From contig CAZQQU010000018.1 in the NCBI GenBank assembly GCA_964595625.1, positions 1-28,938 on the forward strand: 28,938 bases of DNA, given 5' to 3'. Under the pieces are notes generated by a model that saw only the letters and a program-made list of their open reading frames with translations, searched no databases and was not told the origin of the DNA. A program made the position numbers and the translations under genes. Shown here one piece after another: positions 6,628 to 13,779 of this stretch. Within the stretch, counting starts at the first letter, position 1; each line of letters opens with the position of its first letter. This DNA is from CAZQQU01 sp964595625. GTDB taxonomy: Bacteria > Bacteroidota > Bacteroidia > Flavobacteriales > Flavobacteriaceae.

Positions 6628-8457
6628 TTGTTTTTGGCTATGTTTCCACATAGTGGATATACACAATCTCAGGAAAACCATAACCAGTGTGGTACTGTAG
6701 CAGATCCTGACAGCTATTTACAGGATTTTTCGTATGCTAATAATGAGAAACTTATTGAGATAATTCAGCAAGAAAATATACCCGTACCCGAAGGATATTA
6801 TGAGTATTTAGGCATAGAAGAACCTGTTGGTAAAAACCGGGCAGTAGCACAATCCGGAAAGACATATATACCTGTAAAGTTATGGGTATATAGAAATAAC
6901 AACGGAACCGGCAATATTAACACCGCACAGGCATACCAAATAATAGAGGAGCTAAATGATCTATATGCCAATAACACCAACTTTGTTTTTTACTTGCTTT
7001 GTGACATTAGTTTTATAAATAATTCTGATTATGCAAATAATGGGCACACCTATTTTGACACGTATACCCTCAATAATAAAGTGGCTAATGTTTTGAATGT
7101 ACATATAGTAATTACATCTGAAGATTGGACAGGAAAAGCAAATTTCCCTTTGGCTGGTATTTCGTTTCCATCCCCAAGAGCTTTTTCTTGTGCTGTAATT
7201 AACTATCACTCAACTTCAAAAGTGTTGGCTCATGAAATTGGTCATACCCTTGGATTATACCACACCCACCACTATGGAAGAAGTTCCTCTGCAGACAAAA
7301 ATGAAGATTGTGGCGATTGCTATCAAGAATCGGTAAGCCGCTCAAAAACACAAGGGCTTGCTTGTGTAAGTACTGTAGGTCTAAAAAAGTGCGAAGTAAA
7401 TGGAGATTTTCTTTGTGATACCGAAGCGGATCCCGCGATTACCTTTAATGGTAGGGCACCCTATTCATACTTGTTTTCAAACACTTGTAATTATAATACA
7501 TCTTTGGGGGGTAAAGACAATTGGGGAGATTATTGGACACCCAATACTAGTAATATAATGAGTTATAGCTCAACTGACTGTTTTAGCTTCTTTACCCCTA
7601 TGCAGGTTGCTAAAATGACTTACTACAAGAATACGATAGGGATTTCGTATCCCGCCTTTACCATTACAGGTCCGGATAGATTGTGTGCAGGAGAAACTGC
7701 CACTTACTCGGTTACCTCCCTACCGGGTGTAACCGAATACGATTGGCAAGTACCGTCCTCTATGTATATAACCAGTTCACCTCCTTATGGTAACAGCATC
7801 TCGGTATATGCCATACACAGCTCAGGAGGTCAAATTTCTGTTTTACCTAATTGTGGTAACCGCCCGGCTTATTTTAACGTAAAAGAAAGTTCTTTTTACA
7901 CTGTGAGCGGATACAACAGTGGATGTCCCAATGAAACTTACACTTATTCCGTCCCATTTATTGCCGGAGCAAATTATTACTGGATAGAGCAAGAAAATGT
8001 TCAAGTAATGTATGGACAATATACCAATACGGTAAGTGCAAAATTATTACCCGGAGCTTCTAATCAATCGTATCTCATAGCAAGGGTAGAATACTGTAGT
8101 GCTGCGTATGGCTATGGTCATAAAATAATTGTTCACGGCGACCCACCACCACCGGCACCGCAATGTTTTGCTCCGGCAGGGGGAGAGGATAACAAAGTGT
8201 TAGAAATAGTAGAACTACACGATATTATTATGTATCCCAATCCGTCAGAAAATAGTGTTACACTAATTATTCCCGGCAATGATACCTACACTGTTTCTCT
8301 TATCAATGTAAACGGACAAATAGTGTATTCACAAAATAATCTAAAAGAAATTAATCATACTATTGATACATCAATATATAACTCCGGTATTTACTTTGTA
8401 AATCTAACTTCTACCACCGGACAAACTGTAACAAAACGTTTAATTATTAAAAAGTAG
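6628..8457 (+). CDS. Secreted M43-like (pappalysin/cytophagalysin) zinc metalloprotease with T9SS sorting domain
   Basis: The open frame gives 609 residues from a TTG at 6628. The zinc site HEIGHTLGLYHTHH is at residues 202-215 (two His and Glu of HExxH plus the third His ligand), and a Met-turn 'NIMSY' has its Met at 311; this is the M43 metzincin layout. Cysteine-rich segments between them suit an extracellular disulphide-bonded enzyme. PKD/Ig-like modules follow (~345-510), then a type A T9SS sorting domain from 'IIMYPNPSENSVTL' to 'KRLIIKK'. The 5' end is odd: the frame enters mid signal peptide (LLFVLFLAMFPHSGYTQ) with no in-frame ATG upstream. Joining it to ATG 6570 by one fewer C in the C10 run gives 628 residues with a full signal sequence; deleting C6606 would instead make ATG 6603 read Met-Lys-Ile-Thr-Leu-Leu. 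As sequenced, translation of full-length enzyme is probably off or inefficient. The lipoprotein gene follows 4 nt after the stop. Confidence 0.85.
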   Translation: MFLAMFPHSGYTQSQENHNQCGTVADPDSYLQDFSYANNEKLIEIIQQENIPVPEGYYEYLGIEEPVGKNRAVAQSGKTYIPVKLWVYRNNNGTGNINTAQAYQIIEELNDLYANNTNFVFYLLCDISFINNSDYANNGHTYFDTYTLNNKVANVLNVHIVITSEDWTGKANFPLAGISFPSPRAFSCAVINYHSTSKVLAHEIGHTLGLYHTHHYGRSSSADKNEDCGDCYQESVSRSKTQGLACVSTVGLKKCEVNGDFLCDTEADPAITFNGRAPYSYLFSNTCNYNTSLGGKDNWGDYWTPNTSNIMSYSSTDCFSFFTPMQVAKMTYYKNTIGISYPAFTITGPDRLCAGETATYSVTSLPGVTEYDWQVPSSMYITSSPPYGNSISVYAIHSSGGQISVLPNCGNRPAYFNVKESSFYTVSGYNSGCPNETYTYSVPFIAGANYYWIEQENVQVMYGQYTNTVSAKLLPGASNQSYLIARVEYCSAAYGYGHKIIVHGDPPPPAPQCFAPAGGEDNKVLEIVELHDIIMYPNPSENSVTLIIPGNDTYTVSLINVNGQIVYSQNNLKEINHTIDTSIYNSGIYFVNLTSTTGQTVTKRLIIKK

Positions 8458-8461
8458 GACT

Positions 8462-8971
8462 ATGAAAAAAGTAATAATATTAGCGCTTACGGGCATCCTG
8501 ATTTTGGCTTGTAGTAAAAAGGATGATGAAACTGGAGGAGGCTATCCTGCAAGTTTATTTTTGTATTTTGACATAAAAAAATCTGACGGAACCCCGTTTG
8601 AAGAAGGGGAGGTGTTTTATTACCAACGGTATGATGGGCAACCTTCTAACCATCCCGAAGAATGGTACGTATTAAATAAAACTCTAAATGAACTTTTAGG
8701 ACAAGAACTTTATTTTGGGCCTTGTGGTGAGTATATGTACGGTTGGGAATACGGCGATGAACCTGATGCCGGTAGCCAATGGGTAACCAAAACGTATGTG
8801 TACCTAAAATATATGGATACTGAGGTTATAGACACTATCGTATTAAGAGATAGTATTTATTATCCCGAATACAGGTATTTTGATTTATTCTTAAATGGAG
8901 AAAAAATAGAATACACGATGGCTCCTAACCAAATAGAATGGCTTGTCTCTCTTACCAAAGACGAGTTTTAA
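8462..8971 (+). CDS. Small lipoprotein encoded with the metalloprotease
   Basis: 169 residues with a lipoprotein signal: MKKVIILALTGILILAC, with the lipidated Cys at position 17 followed by SKKDDE. The mature part is acidic and rich in Tyr and Trp, with strand-like segments such as 'YVYLKYMDTEVIDTIVLRD' that suggest a small beta-sandwich. I do not recognise a family. It starts 4 nt after the metalloprotease stop, so the two are almost certainly one transcript and may work together (for example surface anchoring, chaperoning or inhibition of the protease); that is inference from position only. The residues after the Cys do not decide inner- versus outer-membrane location by themselves. Confidence 0.82.
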   Translation: MKKVIILALTGILILACSKKDDETGGGYPASLFLYFDIKKSDGTPFEEGEVFYYQRYDGQPSNHPEEWYVLNKTLNELLGQELYFGPCGEYMYGWEYGDEPDAGSQWVTKTYVYLKYMDTEVIDTIVLRDSIYYPEYRYFDLFLNGEKIEYTMAPNQIEWLVSLTKDEF

Positions 8972-8977
8972 CTAAAA

Positions 8978-9001
8978 GACAGTAAAAACAATAAAACTGT
9001 C
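8978..9001 (+). terminator. Weak hairpin after the lipoprotein gene
   Basis: A 6-bp stem GACAGT / ACTGTC with a 12-nt A-rich loop, 7 nt after the lipoprotein stop and without a U-tract. A possible transcript end only. Confidence 0.25.
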
Positions 9002-9127
9002 CCGATATACTCATAGTATTTTGGGGTTTATTTTTGTTATATTAATGTGTCTGAAAAAATAATCGGAAATAATTCCTCAATGCTTACCTTGGGGTTTCTT
9101 CTTTTCAAAAAAGAGGTTGAAACTTTT

Positions 9128-9228
9128 ATTGACAGTTTTTTTGAATAGATGTTACAGTAACAATATGTCTATTTTTTAATCTTTTTCAAACTTTTTAACA
9201 CCATTCTTGCCCGTGCCCGATAGGCGGG
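9128..9228. repeat. Right copy of a diverged ~100-bp direct repeat
   Basis: It pairs with 6281-6382 at a constant 2846-bp offset from GTTACA onward, with the shared 14-mer GCCCGTGCCCGATA at 9209-9222. This copy is the 3' end and downstream flank of the HEAT-like gene. Together the copies bound the metalloprotease-lipoprotein module. Confidence 0.75.
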
Positions 9229-9745
9229 AAGTTCGAGTTCATAATTATTTTGAATGATTTGTTGTAATTCTGGGTGTATCCATTCAAATTCTTTCCCTAG
9301 TTCAAACAATGACTGCATAGCATACGCTTTGGCGGCTGTCTTTTGATTCGAAATTAACCAGTCAAAACAGGTTTCGGCCAATTGCTTCCGGTGGGATAAT
9401 GTAAGTATATTTTGTTCCGGATGGTTTTTTGGGGAATAAAAATTTTCGGTAAGCATACTGGTGATTTTCCCAAAGGGACGAACGGCCTGATCTTGATAAA
9501 CTTTAGGTACTATACTGATAAACAATCCTGTATAAGGATAAAAGATAGTAGGATTTTCAATAAAAACCATTTCTAATACCCATGCTGCTTTGTAGGAAAT
9601 CGGGTCATTTACCTCCGTACAATATCCCAGTAATTCTTCCATCCCATCCGGGTTTTGAATCACCACATAGGCAGCCTCCAACCGGTCTTTTTTGGTAGGC
9701 TTTCAAGTTTTGTAACATTGCATAGAGGGAGTTATCCGAGGTCAT
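9169..9745 (-). pseudogene. HEAT-like protein gene with a frameshift near its 5' end
   Basis: The main frame (9169-9681, 170 residues from a TTG) is all-helical and repeat-like, with segments such as 'SYKAAWVLEMVFIENP' and 'AAKAYAMQSLFELGKEFEWIHPEL' typical of HEAT/armadillo-type helices. From memory, close relatives of ~190 residues are common in Flavobacteriaceae and are sometimes mislabelled adenylosuccinate lyase; no lyase active-site motif is visible. The true N-terminus is in another frame: ATG 9745 opens MTSDNSLYAMLQNLKAYQK and then leaves frame at a run of six A (plus-strand T run 9688-9693). Removing one A joins it to DRLEAAYVVIQNPDG. The gene is either a recent 1-nt insertion pseudogene or a sequencing error. 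It lies downstream of the sirtuin gene (57-bp gap), and its 3' end is duplicated at 6323. Confidence 0.72.
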
Positions 9746-9802
9746 GGTTTAAAAAACTTATAAAATAAATTATACCTTTTATATATCTTTTGCGAAGGCT
9801 TC

Positions 9803-10486
9803 CTATAGTTGGTTTAATTTTTCAATAAACAAAGGGACACCCTTACCCGCTGTCTCGGGAATTACTTGAATATTTCTACCAAAGTGGTTAACAGCGGCCG
9901 GTTTGGGATCGATATAGAAAATAGGTGTTGTGGATGCGGCGTAGTTTAGGAGGCCGGCTGCCGGATAAACTTGTAGGGAGGTGCCGATAACCACTACTAC
10001 TTCGGCTCTTTCCACCATGGTAATTGCTTGATGCATAGCAGGAACAGCTTCGCCAAACCAAACTATATGGGGTCGTAGTTGGAAACCACTGGGGCAGGTA
10101 TCACCCCAATTCAAGTCGTTTTCCCACGGAACAATGTAGTTTTCATTGCCGGTACTACGTACTTTCATGAGTTCACCGTGCAGGTGTAAGACCTGCTGGC
10201 TTCCAGCTCTTTCATGCAAGTTATCTACGTTTTGAGTTACAATCTGCACCTGATATTTGTTTTGCAGAGCGGACAAAGCCAGATGACCCGCATGGGGTTG
10301 TACTTGATGCAATTGTCGCCGTCTTTGATTGTAAAATTCGAGTACCAGTTGCGGATTTTTTTCCCATCCTTGGGGCGAAGCCACTTCCATTACATCATGG
10401 CCCTCCCATATCCCTCCCGCATCTCGGAAAGTACTAACCCCACTTTCGGCACTCATTCCAGCACCTGTTAAAACAACGATTTTCAA
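9803..10486 (-). CDS. cobB: NAD-dependent protein deacylase, CobB-type sirtuin lacking the zinc site
   Basis: A 227-residue sirtuin that removes acyl groups from lysines using NAD+, giving nicotinamide and O-acyl-ADP-ribose. Motifs are in order: GAGMSAESGVSTFRD (NAD loop, residues 8-22), TQNVDNLHERAG (84-95, with Gln85, Asn86 and Asp88), the catalytic base His103 in HLHGE, RPHIVWFGE, and GTSLQVYPAAGL for the ribose/adenine side. Tyr52 and Arg55 form the Y-x-x-R pair that in E. coli CobB and human SIRT5 binds succinyl or malonyl groups, so desuccinylase activity is likely. Only one Cys occurs in the whole protein, so the usual four-Cys zinc ribbon is absent; this short form is familiar from Bacteroidota. 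It is divergent from trmH across a 60-bp promoter region. Confidence 0.93.
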   Translation of the reverse strand: MKIVVLTGAGMSAESGVSTFRDAGGIWEGHDVMEVASPQGWEKNPQLVLEFYNQRRRQLHQVQPHAGHLALSALQNKYQVQIVTQNVDNLHERAGSQQVLHLHGELMKVRSTGNENYIVPWENDLNWGDTCPSGFQLRPHIVWFGEAVPAMHQAITMVERAEVVVVIGTSLQVYPAAGLLNYAASTTPIFYIDPKPAAVNHFGRNIQVIPETAGKGVPLFIEKLNQL

Positions 10487-10503
10487 AGCTTTTGTTTTAC
10501 ATT

Positions 10504-10511
10504 CAAAAATA
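10504..10511 (-). promoter_or_regulatory. Candidate -7 box for the sirtuin gene
   Basis: On the minus strand this reads TATTTTTG (matches TAnnTTTG), 17 bp before the sirtuin ATG. A TTG sits 15 bp further upstream, slightly short of the usual 17-19. Confidence 0.4.
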
Positions 10512-10546
10512 CAATTTTTAACTTTACAAAAAATCGGGTGAACAAG

Positions 10547-11221
10547 ATGGATAAAAATTTAATTACTTATCTCGAGTCCTATATAACCGAACGAAGATTA
10601 CAACTAATCCGGGATATTTCAGCCAATCGTACTCGCCATTTTACTGTGGTTACCGAAGATGTGTATCAAATGCACAACACCAGTGCTGTACTGCGATCCT
10701 GTGATATTTTTGGCATTCAGGATTTACATGTGATTCAAGATCAAATAGGCAAGAGAATAGACAAAGAGATTGCTATGGGAGCCCAAAAATGGGTAGATGT
10801 CTATCAGTATGACAGCACTCGAGCATGTATTAGTGCATTGAGAAGTCAGGGTTACCGTATCATTGCAACTACGCCGCATGAGGATTCGAGTAGTCTGGAT
10901 ACCTTTTCGTTAGACCAAAAAGCGGCTATTTTTTTTGGAAAAGAAAAAGAGGGGTTGTCAGAGCAGGTATTAAAAAATGCGGATGGCTTTCTAACGATTC
11001 CGATGTATGGTTTTACTGAAAGTTTAAATGTATCGGTGTCGGCGGCTATTATATTGCGTCACTTGCGGGCTAGGCTTCATCAATCTGACATCTGCTGGCG
11101 CTTGTCCCAAAAAGAATTAACTGATTTGCGTTTAAAATGGATTAAGAAATGTATTAAAAATGTGGATGAAATTATAGAACATTATTATAAAGACCAATCC
11201 CACACCTATGATAAACAATAA
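10547..11221 (+). CDS. trmH: TrmH-family tRNA (guanosine-2'-O-)-methyltransferase
   Basis: 224 residues from ATG 10547 (a GTG at 10538 adds only Met-Asn-Lys). It is a SpoU/SPOUT enzyme with a trefoil knot that methylates the 2'-OH of a guanosine, G18 of the tRNA D-loop in E. coli TrmH. The three SpoU motifs are clear: motif 1 'HNTSAVLRSCDIFGIQDLHVI' with the conserved Asn and catalytic Arg, motif 2 'AAIFFGKEKEGLSEQVL', and motif 3 'IPMYGFTESLNVSVSAAII' (the SAM-binding knot). The C-terminal ~45 residues are basic and helical. It overlaps the following GNAT gene by 14 bp, so the two are translationally linked. The exact target RNA is inferred from similarity to TrmH. Confidence 0.87.
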   Translation: MDKNLITYLESYITERRLQLIRDISANRTRHFTVVTEDVYQMHNTSAVLRSCDIFGIQDLHVIQDQIGKRIDKEIAMGAQKWVDVYQYDSTRACISALRSQGYRIIATTPHEDSSSLDTFSLDQKAAIFFGKEKEGLSEQVLKNADGFLTIPMYGFTESLNVSVSAAIILRHLRARLHQSDICWRLSQKELTDLRLKWIKKCIKNVDEIIEHYYKDQSHTYDKQ

Positions 11222-11720
11222 AAACATCAGGTTACGTGCCTTAGAGCCCGAAGATTTAGAATTTTTATATCATATAGAAAACGATCCTGAAATTTGGGCC
11301 TACAGTGATACCCAGATTCCTTTTTCTAAGTATGTATTAGAAAATTATATAGCAAATGCCTATAAAGATATTTACGAGGCCAAGCAAATTCGTTTTGTGA
11401 TCGAAAACACCTCCCAAGAGCGAGTGGGTTTGATTGATTTGTTTGAATTTGATCCGGCACATTTACGAGCCGGAATAGGAATTGTAATAGTAGCTGAGCA
11501 CCGCCAAAAAGGATACGCATTAGAGGCCATTACCACAATTGCTGCTTATGCTAAAGAGCATTTGCGACTCCACCAATTGTACGCTAACATTCAGGAATAC
11601 AATACTGAGAGCATTGCTTTGTTTGAACGAGCGGGATTTGAATTAAGTGGGCGAAAAAAAGACTGGAACTATAACAACGGTCAGTACACAGCCGAGTTAT
11701 TGTTCCAGCGTATTTTATAG
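11208..11720 (+). CDS. GNAT-family N-acetyltransferase (RimJ/RimL-like)
   Basis: A 170-residue acetyl-CoA-dependent transferase. The opening 'IRLRALEPEDLEFLYHIENDPEIW' is the RimJ/RimL-type start (Acetyltransf_3). Motif A follows as 'AGIGIVIVAEHRQKGYALEAI', where the RQKGYA loop binds acetyl-CoA pyrophosphate. Motif B is 'YNTESIALFERAGFELSGRKKDW'. The sub-family acetylates protein N-termini, spermidine or small molecules; the acceptor cannot be predicted here. Its ATG lies inside the end of trmH (14-bp overlap), indicating one operon. It is convergent with the acyl-CoA dehydrogenase gene. Confidence 0.88.
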   Translation: MINNKNIRLRALEPEDLEFLYHIENDPEIWAYSDTQIPFSKYVLENYIANAYKDIYEAKQIRFVIENTSQERVGLIDLFEFDPAHLRAGIGIVIVAEHRQKGYALEAITTIAAYAKEHLRLHQLYANIQEYNTESIALFERAGFELSGRKKDWNYNNGQYTAELLFQRIL

Positions 11721-11733
11721 TGGTAGTGAAATA

Positions 11734-11756
11734 AGGACTAATCTTTAAGTAGTCCT
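11734..11756. terminator. Hairpin between convergent GNAT and acyl-CoA dehydrogenase genes
   Basis: A perfect 7-bp stem AGGACTA / TAGTCCT with a 9-nt loop, starting 14 nt after the GNAT stop and overlapping the last codons of the opposing gene. No long U-tract. Confidence 0.4.
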
Positions 11757-12880
11757 CTTGATATTACAATTTTCTGAATTTCACTAGTTCCTTCGTAGAT
11801 TTGAGTGATTTTAGCATCGCGCATGAGTCTTTCAACGTGATATTCTTTGACGTAGCCATTTCCACCGTGAATTTGTACGGCTTCCACGGTCACATTCATC
11901 GCCACTTGCGAGGCTTTTAATTTGGCCATAGCGCCACTGATATCATAATTAAGACCTTGGTCTTTTTCCCACGCTGCTTTCCATACTAAATATCGGGCGG
12001 CTTCAATTTCGGTAAGCATATCAGCGAGTTTGAAAGCAATCGCTTGGTGGTTGCAAATTTCGGTTCCAAAGGCCTTTCTTACCTTTGAATAATTTCGGGC
12101 TAACTCGTATGCTCCGGAAGCGATTCCTAGTGCTTGCGAAGCAATTCCTATACGTCCTCCAGACAAGGTTTTCATAGCAAAAGTAAATCCAAAACCGTCG
12201 TCTCCAATACGATTTTCTTTGGGAACCTTTACATCGTTAAAATTTAAAGAATGGGTATCACTACCACGGATTCCGAGTTTGTCTTCTTTCGGACCAATTT
12301 CGAATCCTTCCCAACCTTTTTCTACAATAAAAACATTAATACCTTTATGTTTTTTTTCTTTATCTGTTTGTGCAACTACCAAATAATAATCGGCTGTTCC
12401 TCCGTTTGTAATCCAGTTTTTAGTACCGTTTAGTAAGTAATAATCTCCTTGATCAATAGCTGTGGTTCGCTGCGAGGTAGCATCGCTACCTGCTTCGGGT
12501 TCGCTCAAGCAAAAAGCTCCTAATTTTTGTCCAGTCGCCAAAGGGACTAGATATTTTTGCTTGTGGTAATCGTTTCCAAATTTTTCAATACCATAACAAA
12601 CTAATGAGTTATTCACCGACATGACCACGGAAGCCGAGGCATCTATCTTAGAAATTTCTTCCATAGCAAGAGCGTAAGAAATAGTATCCATACCTCCCCC
12701 GCCATATTCAGGAGAAACCATCATACCCATAAAACCCAACTCGCCCATTTTTTTAATTTGTTCGGCGGGAAATTTTTGATGGGTATCACGTTCTATCACC
12801 CCGGGAAGTAATTCATTTTTGGCAAAGTCTCGAGCAGCATCTCGTATCATCAAATGCTCTTCAGATAAAGAGAAATTCAT
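11738..12880 (-). CDS. Acyl-CoA dehydrogenase (short-chain type)
   Basis: A 380-residue FAD flavoenzyme that inserts the alpha-beta double bond in acyl-CoA during fatty-acid or branched-chain amino-acid breakdown, passing electrons to ETF. The three ACAD domains are recognisable: an N-terminal helical domain (from 'FSLSEEHLMIRDAARDFAK'), a middle beta-barrel with 'GAFCLSEPEAGSD' (FAD and substrate contacts), and a C-terminal helical domain with 'SGGRIGIASQALGIA', 'QIHGGNGYVKEYHVERLMRD' and 'ITQIYEGTSEIQ'. The catalytic base is Glu363 of YEGT, the position used by short-chain/butyryl-CoA dehydrogenases. Length is typical. Chain-length preference is not resolved. It appears monocistronic with its own -7 box. 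Confidence 0.93.
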   Translation of the reverse strand: MNFSLSEEHLMIRDAARDFAKNELLPGVIERDTHQKFPAEQIKKMGELGFMGMMVSPEYGGGGMDTISYALAMEEISKIDASASVVMSVNNSLVCYGIEKFGNDYHKQKYLVPLATGQKLGAFCLSEPEAGSDATSQRTTAIDQGDYYLLNGTKNWITNGGTADYYLVVAQTDKEKKHKGINVFIVEKGWEGFEIGPKEDKLGIRGSDTHSLNFNDVKVPKENRIGDDGFGFTFAMKTLSGGRIGIASQALGIASGAYELARNYSKVRKAFGTEICNHQAIAFKLADMLTEIEAARYLVWKAAWEKDQGLNYDISGAMAKLKASQVAMNVTVEAVQIHGGNGYVKEYHVERLMRDAKITQIYEGTSEIQKIVISRGLLKD

Positions 12881-12922
12881 AAGCTTGGTTTTTATGATTT
12901 TTTAATAAAATGTAGTATTCGG

Positions 12923-12930
12923 CAAATATA
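12923..12930 (-). promoter_or_regulatory. Candidate -7 box for the acyl-CoA dehydrogenase gene
   Basis: The minus strand reads TATATTTG, a full match to TAnnTTTG, 42 bp before the ATG. No obvious TTG at -33. Confidence 0.42.
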
Positions 12931-13056
12931 AATATTAATCTATTGTGGTGTTAGATAAATTTTAAATTCATCTCTTGTTTTGTTTTCCTTTACAACCTAC
13001 ACCCTTCTCGAAAGGTTATTTCAATTTTGCAGTCAAAGCTCTTGGTTCGATGGAGC

Positions 13057-13779
13057 TTAGAATTCATTTACAATACTTCCTAAATCCGTTCCTGACTTCA
13101 CTTCGAACGGTGAGGTGTGGGCTTGAAATACACGAGCCGTTAATTCTCCTTGAAGTACATACTTCTCTCCCTGTACCCGAATCCAACTTCCTTCGCGTAA
13201 ACCTATTACCGCTAGGTTATGGATGCTGTGAAATTCTTTGATTCGAGTTTCCCGGGTTTCGCCCATATGGGTCGATCCAGGCACAGGATCCAAATAATGC
13301 GGATTGATATTGAATGGAAGGATTCCCAGGGTATTAAAAGACGGGGGGTAAATTATTGGCATATCGTTAGTAGTTTGCATACTCACCCCACAAATATTAC
13401 TCCCAGCGCTCGTACCTAGGTAGGGCACTCCGTTTAAAATAGCCTGTCGCAAAGCATCTATCAATTGGTTCTGGTACAGGCTGGTCACCAATCGAAAAGT
13501 GTTTCCTCCTCCGGTAAAAATTCCTTCGGCTTGAAGTAAGGCTTCTTGAGGATTAGACAAAGTGTGGATCCCTATTACTTCTATATTAAGGAAGTCAAAT
13601 GCTTTTTGAACCTGTTGCGTATATTGATCACAAGTGATACCGCTGGGTTGTGCATACGGTATAAATATCAGTTTGGTAGTATTTTGGAAAAAAAGTTTTA
13701 ATTCGGGTTGGAGGTATTCCAAATAACCACTACCGTAAACGGTTGAAGTGCTAGCAATAATACAGTTTTTCATAGTCAT
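13057..13779 (-). CDS. pepE: Alpha-aspartyl dipeptidase PepE (peptidase S51)
   Basis: 240 residues from ATG 13779; starting at the second ATG (13773) gives the more typical MKNCIIASTSTVYG. Peptidase family S51 has a class I glutamine-amidotransferase-like fold with a catalytic Ser in place of Cys and cleaves N-terminal Asp-X dipeptides in the cytoplasm. The nucleophile elbow is GTSAGSN with Ser124, preceded by 'GIFTGGGNTFRLV'; the catalytic His is in 'INPHYLDP'. The ABC ATPase stop codon directly abuts the ATG 13779 (TAA-ATG), so it is the last gene of the importer operon, which hints that the imported compound or its breakdown products may involve peptides; that is inference. Confidence 0.88.
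   Translation of the reverse strand: MTMKNCIIASTSTVYGSGYLEYLQPELKLFFQNTTKLIFIPYAQPSGITCDQYTQQVQKAFDFLNIEVIGIHTLSNPQEALLQAEGIFTGGGNTFRLVTSLYQNQLIDALRQAILNGVPYLGTSAGSNICGVSMQTTNDMPIIYPPSFNTLGILPFNINPHYLDPVPGSTHMGETRETRIKEFHSIHNLAVIGLREGSWIRVQGEKYVLQGELTARVFQAHTSPFEVKSGTDLGSIVNEF

Noticed and set aside
9682..9712. Programmed ribosomal frameshift in the HEAT-like gene at the A-rich run
   Set aside because: The shift required is +1 and the codon phase is not that of the A-AAA-AAG -1 heptamer; no stimulatory structure seen. A mutation or read error is simpler.
10214..10471. 85-codon plus-strand frame opposite the sirtuin gene
   Set aside because: The sirtuin motifs on the other strand explain the sequence fully.
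13036..13058. AAGCTC/GAGCTT inverted repeat as pepE terminator
   Set aside because: Six-base stem overlapping the stop codon with no U-tract on the minus strand; too weak.
13057..13241. Plus-strand open frame at 12975-13241 overlapping the 3' end of pepE
   Set aside because: Antisense shadow of a clearly recognised gene, with no family likeness and no promoter.
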